DNA from: Alphaproteobacteria bacterium
GTDB taxonomy: Bacteria > Pseudomonadota > Alphaproteobacteria > ATCC43930 > CGMCC-115725
Assembly: GCA_030039815.1 (NCBI GenBank)
Contig: JASHUW010000596.1
Coordinates: 1-5,551 of the forward strand
Length of the DNA: 5,551 bases
Direction: 5' to 3'
This document shows, one piece after another, positions 1 through 5,495 of this stretch. The notes below the pieces were generated by a model that saw only the letters and a list, made by a program, of their open reading frames with translations, made no database searches and was not told the origin of the DNA. Every line of letters begins with the position of its first letter. The stretch's first letter is position 1. The position numbers were made by a program, and so were the translations under genes.

Positions 1-966
1 GATCGCCGCGCCGAAATTCAGCTCGAACAGGATGCCGTCGATGCCGAGCTCGTTTTCGAGCTCCTTGAGCCGGTCGACCACGGTGTCTGGCTCACCGACG
101 ATGACCTTGTCGCGCAGCACGTCGTCATAGGTCGCGCGCTTCACTTCCTCGACCTCGGCGCGGCGCCGCGCGTTGGGTGAGCCTTCGAGCCGATCGATCA
201 GCGACTTGTAGCCGGCCATGATGCTCGGCTCACCCTCTTCCTTGGCCTCGTCGTCGGTCTCGCCGCAATGCATCGAAAGGCGCAGGTAGACCTCGGGCTT
301 GCCGGGGTTGCCGGCTTCCGCCCATGCGTCGCGATAGGCCTTGAGGTCGGGCTTCAAGCCCACCAGCGAGCCGCTGCGCACGGAGACGAACAGCGGATAG
401 CCGAGCCGACCCAGCGTCGGGAAGGTGTCCTCGCTCGCCCCGGCGATGCGGATCGGCGGGTGCGGCTGCTGGTAGGGGCGCGGCACCGCCTTCGCTTCGT
501 TGAAGCTGTGGTACTTGCCGTCGTAGGAGAAGGTGTCGTTGGTCCACGCCGTCTTGAGGATGTCGAGCGTCTCGTAAAACCGCTCGCGGCTCTCCGAATA
601 GGGCACGCCATAGGCGGCGTAGCCGCGCGGGTTGCCGCTGCGCCCGGCGCCGAGGATGAAGCGGCCGCGGCTCGCCTGGTCGACCGTCGATGTCTCCTCG
701 GCGAGGCGCAGCGGGTGGGTCAGCGGCAGCACGTGCACCGCGGTGCCGATCTTGATGCGCTTGGTGCGCGCGGCGATCTGGCCGGCGACGTTCATCGGCG
801 CGCTCAGCACCGAGCGCCGCGCCTGCTGGTGGATTTCGGCGAGCCAGAACACGTCGAGCCCCCATTCGTCGGAGGCTTCGACCTGCTCGAAGCCTTGCGC
901 GAAGGCGTCGGCGTCCGATTGCCCCGGCACCTGCCGGTGAAACTCGTGGTACCAGCCGAACTCCAT
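1..966 (-). CDS. LLM class flavin-dependent oxidoreductase (luciferase-like), C-terminus cut by window edge
   Basis: Reading the minus strand from the ATG at 966-964 gives 322 uninterrupted codons to base 1, with no stop, so the C-terminus lies outside. The protein begins MEFGWYHEFH and has the layout of the bacterial luciferase-like TIM-barrel family, which uses reduced flavin (FMNH2 or F420) to oxidise small organic substrates in the cytoplasm. Visible family features are an early strand with AEIH (residues 43-46), IKIGTAVHVLPLTHPLRLAE (71-90), the glycine-rich GRFILGAGRSGNPRGY (101-116), GKYHSFNEAKAVPRP (150-164), QPHPPIRIAGAS (167-178), and a C-terminal VGEPDTVVDRLKEL (290-303), which normally ends the substrate/flavin barrel. 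The family usually runs 330-380 residues, so only a short tail is missing. GAGGA about 7 bases upstream is a good ribosome site. It is divergent from the LysR gene, which probably regulates it. The substrate cannot be read from sequence. The family call is firm. Confidence 0.93.
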   Translation of the reverse strand, partial: MEFGWYHEFHRQVPGQSDADAFAQGFEQVEASDEWGLDVFWLAEIHQQARRSVLSAPMNVAGQIAARTKRIKIGTAVHVLPLTHPLRLAEETSTVDQASRGRFILGAGRSGNPRGYAAYGVPYSESRERFYETLDILKTAWTNDTFSYDGKYHSFNEAKAVPRPYQQPHPPIRIAGASEDTFPTLGRLGYPLFVSVRSGSLVGLKPDLKAYRDAWAEAGNPGKPEVYLRLSMHCGETDDEAKEEGEPSIMAGYKSLIDRLEGSPNARRRAEVEEVKRATYDDVLRDKVIVGEPDTVVDRLKELENELGIDGILFELNFGAAI

Positions 967-1031
967 GGCTCTGTCCTCGTCTCTGCGCCCGTTGCGGGAG
1001 GCTCGGTCAAAAGCCTAGGCCGCGCTCCGCC

Positions 1032-1055
1032 ATCAAACAAATACTGTTCTTTGAT
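1032..1055. promoter_or_regulatory. Dyad in the divergent LLM/LysR intergenic region, candidate LysR operator
   Basis: Perfect 6-bp arms ATCAAA (1032-1037) and TTTGAT (1050-1055) are separated by 12 bases. Two further symmetric pairs (AA at 1039-1040 with TT at 1047-1048) extend the symmetry to 8 of 12 half-site positions. It lies in an AT-rich island within otherwise GC-rich DNA, 65 bases upstream of the minus-strand oxidoreductase start and 81 bases upstream of the LysR start. LysR-type regulators usually bind such imperfect dyads between themselves and a divergent target. The exact T-N11-A core is not centred here, so the assignment rests on position and symmetry only. Confidence 0.5.
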
Positions 1056-1136
1056 CCGCCCCATACCGTAGAGGCATGACTGGCGTTATCATCGCGCCGT
1101 TGGTTTGCAAAGCCGTCTTTCAAGAAGGGTGCCGCG

Positions 1137-2078
1137 ATGGAGTTGCGCAGCCTGCATTATTTCGTCCGCATCGCCGAGTTGGGCAGCATCACCCGCGCCG
1201 CGGCGCATCTTCATGTCGCGCAGCCGGCGCTGACCCGCCATGTTCAGCGCCTCGAAGACGAGCTCAACGTCGCGCTGTTCACCCGCGCCAATCGCGGCGT
1301 GCGGCTCACCGAAGCCGGGCAGAAACTGCTCGACGGCGCCACCCGCATCCTGCGCGACATCGAGCGTACCGGCGACGAGATCCGTGCCCAGGACGCGCAC
1401 CCCTCGGGCAAGATCATCCTCGGCATCACCCCGACCCTGTGCCCGGTGCTGGTGCCCGATCTGCTGGCGCGCATGCGCCGCGACTATCCGATGATCGAGC
1501 TGAAGGTCATGCATGCTGGCATGGTTCGGCTCGAGGAATTCGTCATCGATGGCCGGGTCGATATCGCGCTGCTGTCCGAATTGTCGCGCAGCCGCCTGAT
1601 CCAATCGACCCGTCTCGCCGAGGAGGAGATGGTGCTGGTGACCCGCGCCGGGATGCGGCCCACCGGCGTCGTGACCGGGGACGAGTTGCGCCGCACGCCG
1701 CTGATCCTCGGCGACGGGCTGCGCGCGGCGATGGACGCGCTGCTCGCCGGGCACGGCGTCGAGCTCAATGTCGAGACCGAACTCAATGACCACGAGACGA
1801 TCCGCCTGATGGTCGCGCAGGGTATGGGCGCCGCGGTGCTGCCGCTATCCTCGGCGTCGCGCGAATGCGCCCGCGGTCTCCTCGAGGCGCATCGCATCAC
1901 CGAAGACGGCGTGTTCCGCACCCTGGCGCTCGGCGTGCGCGCCAGTCGCAACGCCTCGCTCGCGCGCGAGGCGGTCGCCCGCACGATCCGCGCCATGGTC
2001 GAGGACATGGACGATGACGGCCGCCTGGCGCTCGCCGCCAAGCGCCCGGCGCGGCGCAAGCTGCGGGTCGCCTCTTAG
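1137..2078 (+). CDS. LysR-family transcriptional regulator
   Basis: This is a 313-residue protein, the usual LysR length. Residues 1-60 form the winged helix-turn-helix: MELRSLHYFVRIAELGSITR, then the recognition segment AAAHLHVAQPALTRHVQRLE (21-40), followed by LGVxLF-type ELNVALFTR (42-50) and GVRLTEAG (54-61). A linker helix spans about 62-88. The periplasmic-binding-protein-like effector domain starts at GKIILGITPT (91-100) and includes the typical DGRVDIALL (138-146) and a late VAQGMGAAVLP (226-236). The C-terminal tail (about 295-313) is basic, AAKRPARRKLR. The start is supported by AAGAAGG 8 bases upstream. It is divergent from the flavin oxidoreductase with a dyad between them, the classic arrangement for a LysR regulator and its target. 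The effector is unknown but is probably the oxidoreductase substrate or a related metabolite. Family call very secure; target inferred. Confidence 0.95.
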   Translation: MELRSLHYFVRIAELGSITRAAAHLHVAQPALTRHVQRLEDELNVALFTRANRGVRLTEAGQKLLDGATRILRDIERTGDEIRAQDAHPSGKIILGITPTLCPVLVPDLLARMRRDYPMIELKVMHAGMVRLEEFVIDGRVDIALLSELSRSRLIQSTRLAEEEMVLVTRAGMRPTGVVTGDELRRTPLILGDGLRAAMDALLAGHGVELNVETELNDHETIRLMVAQGMGAAVLPLSSASRECARGLLEAHRITEDGVFRTLALGVRASRNASLAREAVARTIRAMVEDMDDDGRLALAAKRPARRKLRVAS

Positions 2079-2121
2079 CCGATAGCGAACATCGACGCTG
2101 ACCGTAGAAGCCTGGTTGCGT

Positions 2122-2682
2122 TCACTGGTCGGAAGCAAAAATATTCCCGCGCTTGACGCTGCAGGTGTAGTCGCCGGGGCTGCGGGAAATTACTTGGTAC
2201 GGCGCTCCGGTACTTGGATGTAGCGTCACAACCCTCCCCGTCTTCGGGTCGGGCTGGTCGACGTATGCGTAGGTGCAGGTCATTTTGACCGGATCAATTG
2301 CAATCGAGGTAACGGCAAAACCTTCTTGGAGCGGGGCGATCAGCTGCAAATTGCCACCCTCTACCGTCCAGGCATGCATTACGACGAGGCCATTATTTCT
2401 GGTGGTCGCCGTCGCTCTGTCCGGCGTATTGACGGAGGAATAGGAACGCTGCCCGTCAAATTGCGCCAGATGATTATACTCAAATATATGACCATTTAAA
2501 CCAACATACAGCTGTATCTTCCCATTTTGCGAAACAGGACGCGGAACGCCGCCGAATACTGAGCTTCTATTCCAAGAAACTTCAACTGAAAGCCCCCTTA
2601 GTTGATCCATAGTCGCGTCAGCCGCATCCGGTAGTCCCAAACAAATGACTGCTAGCGCTAAGCAATAAAGAGGTCGCCGCAT
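2122..2682 (-). CDS. Exported hypothetical protein, 186 aa
   Basis: Function not recognised. Residues 1-23 look like a Sec signal peptide: MRRP, a hydrophobic LYCLALAVICLGLP, and an ADA-type cleavage site around residue 23. The mature part is polar and rich in beta-prone segments, for example GKIQLYVGLNGHIFEY (54-69), and ends in a Cys-containing segment DYTCSVKRGNIFASDQ. Two mature cysteines, C136 and C174, could form a disulfide. It is second in a tight pair behind the 106-aa gene, with 22 bases between that stop and this ATG; AGGAAA followed by GATGAGATAG precedes the start. The segment around GHIFEY resembles GHVWEW of the 106-aa neighbour, hinting at a shared fold or function. Base composition is clearly lower than the flanks (20 of 60 G/C at 2461-2520), suggesting transferred DNA. 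It converges on the LysR gene across a 43-base gap with no convincing terminator. Confidence 0.8.
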   Translation of the reverse strand: MRRPLYCLALAVICLGLPDAADATMDQLRGLSVEVSWNRSSVFGGVPRPVSQNGKIQLYVGLNGHIFEYNHLAQFDGQRSYSSVNTPDRATATTRNNGLVVMHAWTVEGGNLQLIAPLQEGFAVTSIAIDPVKMTCTYAYVDQPDPKTGRVVTLHPSTGAPYQVISRSPGDYTCSVKRGNIFASDQ

Positions 2683-2692
2683 CTATCTCATC

Positions 2693-2708
2693 TTTCCTAT
2701 TTTCCTAT
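2693..2708. repeat. Tandem 8-bp duplication TTTCCTAT x2 between the paired small genes
   Basis: Two perfect head-to-tail copies of TTTCCTAT (2693-2700 and 2701-2708). Read on the minus strand it is ATAGGAAA twice. The first copy carries the TAG stop of the 106-aa gene, and the second supplies an AGGAAA ribosome-site-like sequence ahead of the 186-aa start. It may be a slippage duplication; any functional meaning is inference. Confidence 0.5.
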
Positions 2709-3025
2709 TCACAAAACTGCTTTTCATTGAACGTGAAGCACTTGTCGACCCTTGGCCGTGGCTTCAGCTGTGTGGGCGAAGTGCCGCCTGGGATCAGCTT
2801 ACCTATGTAAGTAAATTCCCCAGCACTCGCCTTGTCGTCCATTGTATGCGCGTTTCTCCATTCCCAAACATGTCCGTCACGTGTGTCCAGAAATAAAATC
2901 GTGCTTGCGGATACGGTGTTGGCGGTCTCTGGGATGGCGAGAGCTTGATACCGTCCGATTCCATCGTCGGCCAATGCGCCCAATGGGAAAAGCGCCAACA
3001 CACCAGCAACGATTGCTCGATTCAT
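2705..3025 (-). CDS. Small exported protein with GHVWEW strand and C-terminal KCFTFNEKQFCE tail
   Basis: This 106-residue protein has a signal peptide at residues 1-19 (MNRAIVAGVLALFPLGALA, cleavage before DD). The mature part contains GRYQALAIP (24-32) and STILFLDTRDGHVWEW (41-56), then FTYIGKLIPG (71-80). This order (GRYQ, then a hydrophobic strand with a D-T-R-x-G-x-V-W turn, then Y-x-G-K-L-x-P) is what I associate with many small proteobacterial envelope proteins of unknown function. I cannot name a family with certainty. The last 12 residues, KCFTFNEKQFCE, hold two cysteines 9 apart and almost repeat the tail of the 104-aa protein upstream. Other starts are not better supported; the ribosome site before 3025 is weak (GAGCA). 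It is the first gene of a pair with the 186-aa gene. Role unknown; export is well supported. Confidence 0.82.
   Translation of the reverse strand: MNRAIVAGVLALFPLGALADDGIGRYQALAIPETANTVSASTILFLDTRDGHVWEWRNAHTMDDKASAGEFTYIGKLIPGGTSPTQLKPRPRVDKCFTFNEKQFCE
2708..2743 (-). repeat. Copy 1 of the C-terminal Cys-tail coding block (KCFTFNEKQFCE)
   Basis: These 12 codons abut the stop codon of the 106-aa gene. Aligned base by base with 3165-3200, 31 of 36 bases match, including 14 in a row (TCACAAAACTGCTT on the plus strand) and 12 in a row (GTGAAGCACTTG, extending one base past the block). 11 of 12 residues match. The block looks like a mobile or duplicated C-terminal module, since the remaining protein sequences do not align. 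Confidence 0.8.
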
Positions 3026-3161
3026 ATGCTGCTCAATCCATGCACCGGTGGGATGTCTAGCCCGATCATGTGCGCATAACGTGCAATCGAAGATGATACG
3101 CGAACATGGTTATTCCCGTTCCGCAGCACGGGCGGGGCGGCGTTCATCGCGTGCCATCGAT

Positions 3162-3476
3162 TCACTCACAAAACTGCTTGTTGTTGAAGGTGAAGCACTT
3201 GGCATTGGGCGCCGGCGGTGGAGGCGCCGGCGGCGTTGTCACCACCGTCTCGGGTTCCGGCTCGCGCACCCGGCGCGGGAGCGGCGGCGGCGTTTTCGGG
3301 ACAGGAACGGGGTCAGCTGGCGCCATCTGAAATGGGTCATCCTTGACCGGTGCCAGGACCGTCGTCGGCGCGACTTCGTGAAACGGGTCAGCATTCTGCG
3401 CCAGCGCGGGCATCACGGCGAGCAGCAGGACGCTCATCGGGATCGCAGCCAATCGACGCATGACGACGCCCAGCAT
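3162..3476 (-). CDS. Proline-rich exported protein with C-terminal KCFTFNNKQFCE tail
   Basis: A 104-residue protein if started at 3476. A start at the internal Met 6 (ATG at 3461-3459) gives a more typical signal peptide, MRRLAAIPMSVLLLAVMPALA, with cleavage before QNADPF. Neither start has a strong ribosome site. The mature region has two DPF segments (ADPFHEVAP and DDPFQMAP), then a long Pro/charged linker at residues 53-92 (PVPVPKTPPPLPRR, and TPPAPPPPAP near the end). This is probably an extended, unstructured spacer. It ends with KCFTFNNKQFCE directly before TGA, matching the 106-aa protein tail at 11 of 12 residues. The Cys-x8-Cys spacing with Asn-Asn in the middle would suit a disulfide-closed beta hairpin (inference). 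It lies 136 bases upstream of the 106-aa gene on the same strand and could share its transcript. Function unknown; not a family I can name. Confidence 0.75.
   Translation of the reverse strand: MLGVVMRRLAAIPMSVLLLAVMPALAQNADPFHEVAPTTVLAPVKDDPFQMAPADPVPVPKTPPPLPRRVREPEPETVVTTPPAPPPPAPNAKCFTFNNKQFCE
3165..3200 (-). repeat. Copy 2 of the C-terminal Cys-tail coding block (KCFTFNNKQFCE)
   Basis: The last 12 codons of the 104-aa gene, 31 of 36 bases identical to 2708-2743. Three of the five differences fall in the two codons at the hairpin turn position (N-E versus N-N). The other two are silent third-base changes in the E and T codons. Confidence 0.8.
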
Positions 3477-3634
3477 ACCACCGGCGCATCAACCCCGATA
3501 GCCATCGCTTCGAAGCCCCTGAAAGGAGCAAAGTCGACCGTTGCTTAAGCCATATAGCCAGGATGAGTATCGTGTATTTTGAACATCGCGGCGCGTCGCC
3601 GTAATCTGCCGGCGGCAGGAGAGGGAGCTCGGCT

Positions 3635-4696
3635 ATGCAGTTCGGATTGTTCGGCAGCGCGGCGGCGCGGCGGCCGTCGAGCGCGGACGCGGCGGAATTC
3701 GACAGCGCCGAGGGGTTCCGCGACTTCATCGACTACAATGTCGAGGCCGAGGCGCTGGGCTTCCGCGGCACCTTTGTCGTCGAGCACCATTTCACCGGCT
3801 ACGGCCAGGTCTCGGCGACCCTCAACCTGCTCACCTGGCTTGGTGCGCGCACCACGACCCTGCGCCTCGGCACCGCGGTCATCGTGCTGCCCTGGCACAA
3901 CCCCGTGCTGCTCGCCGAGCAGGCGGCGACCCTCGACCTGCTGTCGGGCGGCCGGCTCGATTTCGGTATCGGCAGCGGCTATCGCTACAACGAGTTCCGC
4001 GGCTTTTGCGTCGACATGGACGCGGCGGGCGCGCGCTTCGACGAATGCCTCGACGTGCTCGTCAAGTCGTGGACCTCGAACCAGCCGTTCTCGCATCGCG
4101 GCAAGTATTGGGCGTTCGACAATGTCGTGGTCGAGCCGCCGACCGCGCAGCGCCCGCACCCGCCGATCTGGATGGGCGCCGGCGGCGAGTCCTCGGTGCG
4201 CCGGGTCGCTGAGAAGGGCTACAACCTGCTTCTGGGCCAATACGCCCAGCCCGCCGACGTCGCCAAGTCGATCGCCGCCTATCGCGCCGCGGTCGAGGCG
4301 CGGGGCGGGCGCTACGACCCGATGATGGTCGGCGTCACCCGCGCCTTCTTTGTCTGCGACAACGAGGAGGACCGGGAGGCCGCGTTGCAGCGCCGGCTCG
4401 CCAACCGCGTGCGGCAATTGAAGCTGGCGACCCGCCCCGACGGCACGGTGCATGGCGGCCCCGACCGCGCCACCGGCGATCCCGATGTCGTCAATCGCGG
4501 CAGCGCGATGTATGGCAATCCCGACCAGATCGCGCGCAAGCTCGACGAGCTGCGCGACGCCGGGGTCGGCTATGTGCTGGTCAATGGCGGCGGCTCGGGC
4601 GGCGGCGAGCGCGGCCGGCAGAGCATGCGCCGCTTCGCGCGCGAGGTGATGCCGCTGTTCATGCGGGACGAGGCGCCAGCCAAGGCCGCCGAATAG
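3635..4696 (+). CDS. LLM class flavin-dependent oxidoreductase (luciferase-like monooxygenase), complete
   Basis: This 353-residue protein has the normal length for the family and all its landmarks. MQFGLFG opens the first barrel strand. AEALGFRGTFVVEHHFTGYG (39-58) carries the EHHF motif found near the active site of many luciferase-like enzymes. LGTAVIVLPWHNPVLLAEQA (78-97) and the glycine-rich GGRLDFGIGSGYRYNEFRGF (105-124) bind the flavin phosphate in relatives. FDECLDVLVKSW (135-146), GKYWAFDNVVVEPP (156-169) and RPHPPIWMGAGGES (173-186) follow. The end has YGNPDQIARKLDELRDAGV (293-311) and YVLVNGGG. A strong AGGAGAGGGAG lies at 3617-3627, 7 bases before the ATG. It is cytoplasmic and expected to use reduced flavin; the substrate is unknown. 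It forms an operon with the cupin downstream. It is only distantly similar to the oxidoreductase at the left edge, so the two are separate subfamilies rather than a recent duplication. Confidence 0.95.
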   Translation: MQFGLFGSAAARRPSSADAAEFDSAEGFRDFIDYNVEAEALGFRGTFVVEHHFTGYGQVSATLNLLTWLGARTTTLRLGTAVIVLPWHNPVLLAEQAATLDLLSGGRLDFGIGSGYRYNEFRGFCVDMDAAGARFDECLDVLVKSWTSNQPFSHRGKYWAFDNVVVEPPTAQRPHPPIWMGAGGESSVRRVAEKGYNLLLGQYAQPADVAKSIAAYRAAVEARGGRYDPMMVGVTRAFFVCDNEEDREAALQRRLANRVRQLKLATRPDGTVHGGPDRATGDPDVVNRGSAMYGNPDQIARKLDELRDAGVGYVLVNGGGSGGGERGRQSMRRFAREVMPLFMRDEAPAKAAE

Positions 4697-4707
4697 GGAG
4701 GAAGCGT

Positions 4708-5058
4708 ATGAAAATCCACAACCTCTACACCGACGCCAACGGCGAATCGCATTTCCGCGACATCGAGATCGACTGGATCGAGGAGCGGCGCGGCAGCAAA
4801 TTGTCGAAGAAGCTTCCGGCGACCGGCGTCATCTTTCGCGAGACCCAGGCCGAGCACAACATCACCTGGCACCCGGCGCCGCGCCGCCAATACATCGTCA
4901 ATCTCGACGCCGGGGTGAAGATCACCGCGAGCGACGGCGAAAGCCGCTTTATCAAGGCGGGCGAGGTGATCCTCGTCGAGGACACCCACGGCAAGGGCCA
5001 CCTCTCCGATCACATCGAGAACAAGATCCGCCACTCGATCTTCATCCCGATCGAATAA
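4708..5058 (+). CDS. Small single-domain cupin protein
   Basis: This 116-residue protein fits a one-domain cupin beta barrel. The N-terminal MKIHNLYTDANGESHFRDIE is typical of a small cupin group I recognise by pattern. Cupin motif 1 is degenerate: FRETQAEHNITWHPAPRRQY (43-62), with H50 and H55 as possible metal ligands. The middle strand is IVNLDAGVKITASDGESRFI. Motif 2 is AGEVILVEDTHGKGHLSD (84-101), with H94 and H98. The GxxxxxEDTxGxGH form is common where the textbook PxG motif is missing. The start follows GGGAGGAAG, which overlaps the preceding TAG stop, and the gap to the upstream oxidoreductase is 11 bases, so translation is probably coupled. A role beside the flavin enzyme, as a metal dioxygenase, isomerase or product-binding protein, is inferred. 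The catalytic activity cannot be assigned. Confidence 0.9.
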   Translation: MKIHNLYTDANGESHFRDIEIDWIEERRGSKLSKKLPATGVIFRETQAEHNITWHPAPRRQYIVNLDAGVKITASDGESRFIKAGEVILVEDTHGKGHLSDHIENKIRHSIFIPIE

Positions 5059-5069
5059 GGAAAACGCTT

Positions 5070-5276
5070 CAACGCAAAGATCGCAGAGAGTTCGCAAAGA
5101 GCGCAAAGTTCTTCTGCGCGCAGCGCTTTTCATTTCACCACGGGGACGCGGAGGACACGGAGACAGCCAGGTGGCGGAACCCTCTGTGTTCTTTGTGCCT
5201 CTGTAGCGCAAGGTGACTTCGCCGCAGTTTGGATGCCTTCGCGTCCTTTGCGTATCCTTCGCGTCTTTTGCGCTAA
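5070..5276. repeat. Nested inverted-repeat element built from CGCAAAG / CACGGAG units
   Basis: Outer left arm: four CGCAAAG-type units starting at 5073, 5082, 5093 and 5102. Outer right arm: four CTTYGCG-type units starting at 5237, 5246, 5257 and 5266 (the last is TTTTGCG). Both arms have start-to-start spacing of 9, 11 and 9 bases. Paired unit by unit, 24 of 28 positions match and the four mismatches are all purine transitions. Inside lies a second pair of arms: units at 5139, 5147 and 5156 (CACGGGG, CGCGGAG, CACGGAG) mirror units at 5182, 5191 and 5199 (CTCTGTG, CTTTGTG, CTCTGTA), with spacing 8 and 9 from the outside in. Here 14 of 21 positions match and again all differences are transitions. 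I recall similar CACGGAG / CGCAAAG repeats between genes in several bacterial phyla. No protein is evident inside it. Confidence 0.85.
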
Positions 5277-5295
5277 AATGTTTCTTGAGGGAGCG

Positions 5296-5373
5296 ATGAC
5301 CGAGTTCGAAGATCGCGCCGCGATCCACGACCTTTTCACCCGCTATTGCTGCGATATCGGTTTAGACGGCTAG
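5296..5373 (+). pseudogene. Truncated SnoaL/NTF2-like gene, first 25 codons only
   Basis: GAGGGAG followed by ATG opens 25 codons beginning MTEFEDRAAIHDLFTRYC and ending at TAG (5371-5373). The pattern E-D-R-x-A-I-x-D-L-x-x-R-Y is the first helix of SnoaL-like / nuclear transport factor 2 family proteins, which usually run 130-160 residues and include isomerases, dehydratases and ring-hydroxylating dioxygenase small subunits. After about base 5360 the resemblance stops. Reading through the TAG, or in either other frame, gives early stops and nothing family-like, and base composition drops. So the gene is cut by a junction rather than by a single nonsense change. The preserved start and ribosome site suggest recent decay. 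Identification rests on about 18 residues, so it is moderate. Confidence 0.55.
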
Positions 5374-5413
5374 ACCCGCATATCCGCTCGATATATCAGA
5401 TAGTTATCCGCTT

Positions 5414-5445
5414 CCGATTATTTCGGCCTACCCATAAATAATCGG
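5414..5445. repeat. Perfect 10-bp inverted repeat with 12-base loop
   Basis: CCGATTATTT (5414-5423) and AAATAATCGG (5436-5445) are exact reverse complements around a 12-base loop, followed by TTTT at 5446-5449. It could be a weak plus-strand terminator, an operator, or a recombinase-type core with paired arms. The stem is AT-rich and the T-run short, so a terminator is not convincing. Confidence 0.6.
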
Positions 5446-5480
5446 TTTTGGGGGTATCCTGCTCCTCCTAGCTCAGGGCT

Positions 5481-5495
5481 ATGCGTTTGACGCAT
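5481..5495. repeat. Short perfect inverted repeat ATGCGT-TTG-ACGCAT
   Basis: Six-base arms separated by three bases, fully symmetric. It has no T-run on either side, so it is not an intrinsic terminator. It could be a protein binding site. Six-base arms can occur by chance, so this is a low-weight observation. Confidence 0.4.

Noticed and set aside
268..1071. Long plus-strand frame opposite the left oxidoreductase
   Set aside because: It is an antisense frame of GC-rich coding DNA. The minus-strand reading has clear luciferase-like motifs and a ribosome site.
3115..3132. CCCGT-N8-ACGGG hairpin downstream of the 104-aa gene
   Set aside because: The stem is only 5 bp with no T-run on the gene's strand, so it is not a credible intrinsic terminator.
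3048..3548. 166-codon plus-strand frame covering the Pro-rich secreted gene
   Set aside because: Its product is Arg-rich and low-complexity without motifs. The opposite strand gives a signal peptide and the conserved tail.
3541..3583. AT-richer stretch ahead of the second oxidoreductase as a sigma-70 promoter (TTGCTT with TATCGT)
   Set aside because: The spacing between the boxes is about 21 bases and the -10 match is weak. A promoter is likely somewhere here but cannot be placed.
5130..5339. Open frames on the minus strand across the repeat element, with residues such as EAQRTQR and LRVLRVPVVK
   Set aside because: The repetitive residues come directly from translating the CACGGAG/CGCAAAG units. 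There is no domain or supported start, so the frames are a by-product of the repeat.
5450..5490. tRNA-like pieces GGGGGTA and TAGCTCAG
   Set aside because: They are wrongly spaced for an acceptor and D arm, and no anticodon arm or TTCGA T-loop follows, so no tRNA can be folded.
5418..5495. 25-codon minus-strand frame with AAGGTGA just before its ATG, ending near MGRPK
   Set aside because: It is very short, lies across two inverted repeats and has no recognisable family. The ribosome site is too close to the ATG.
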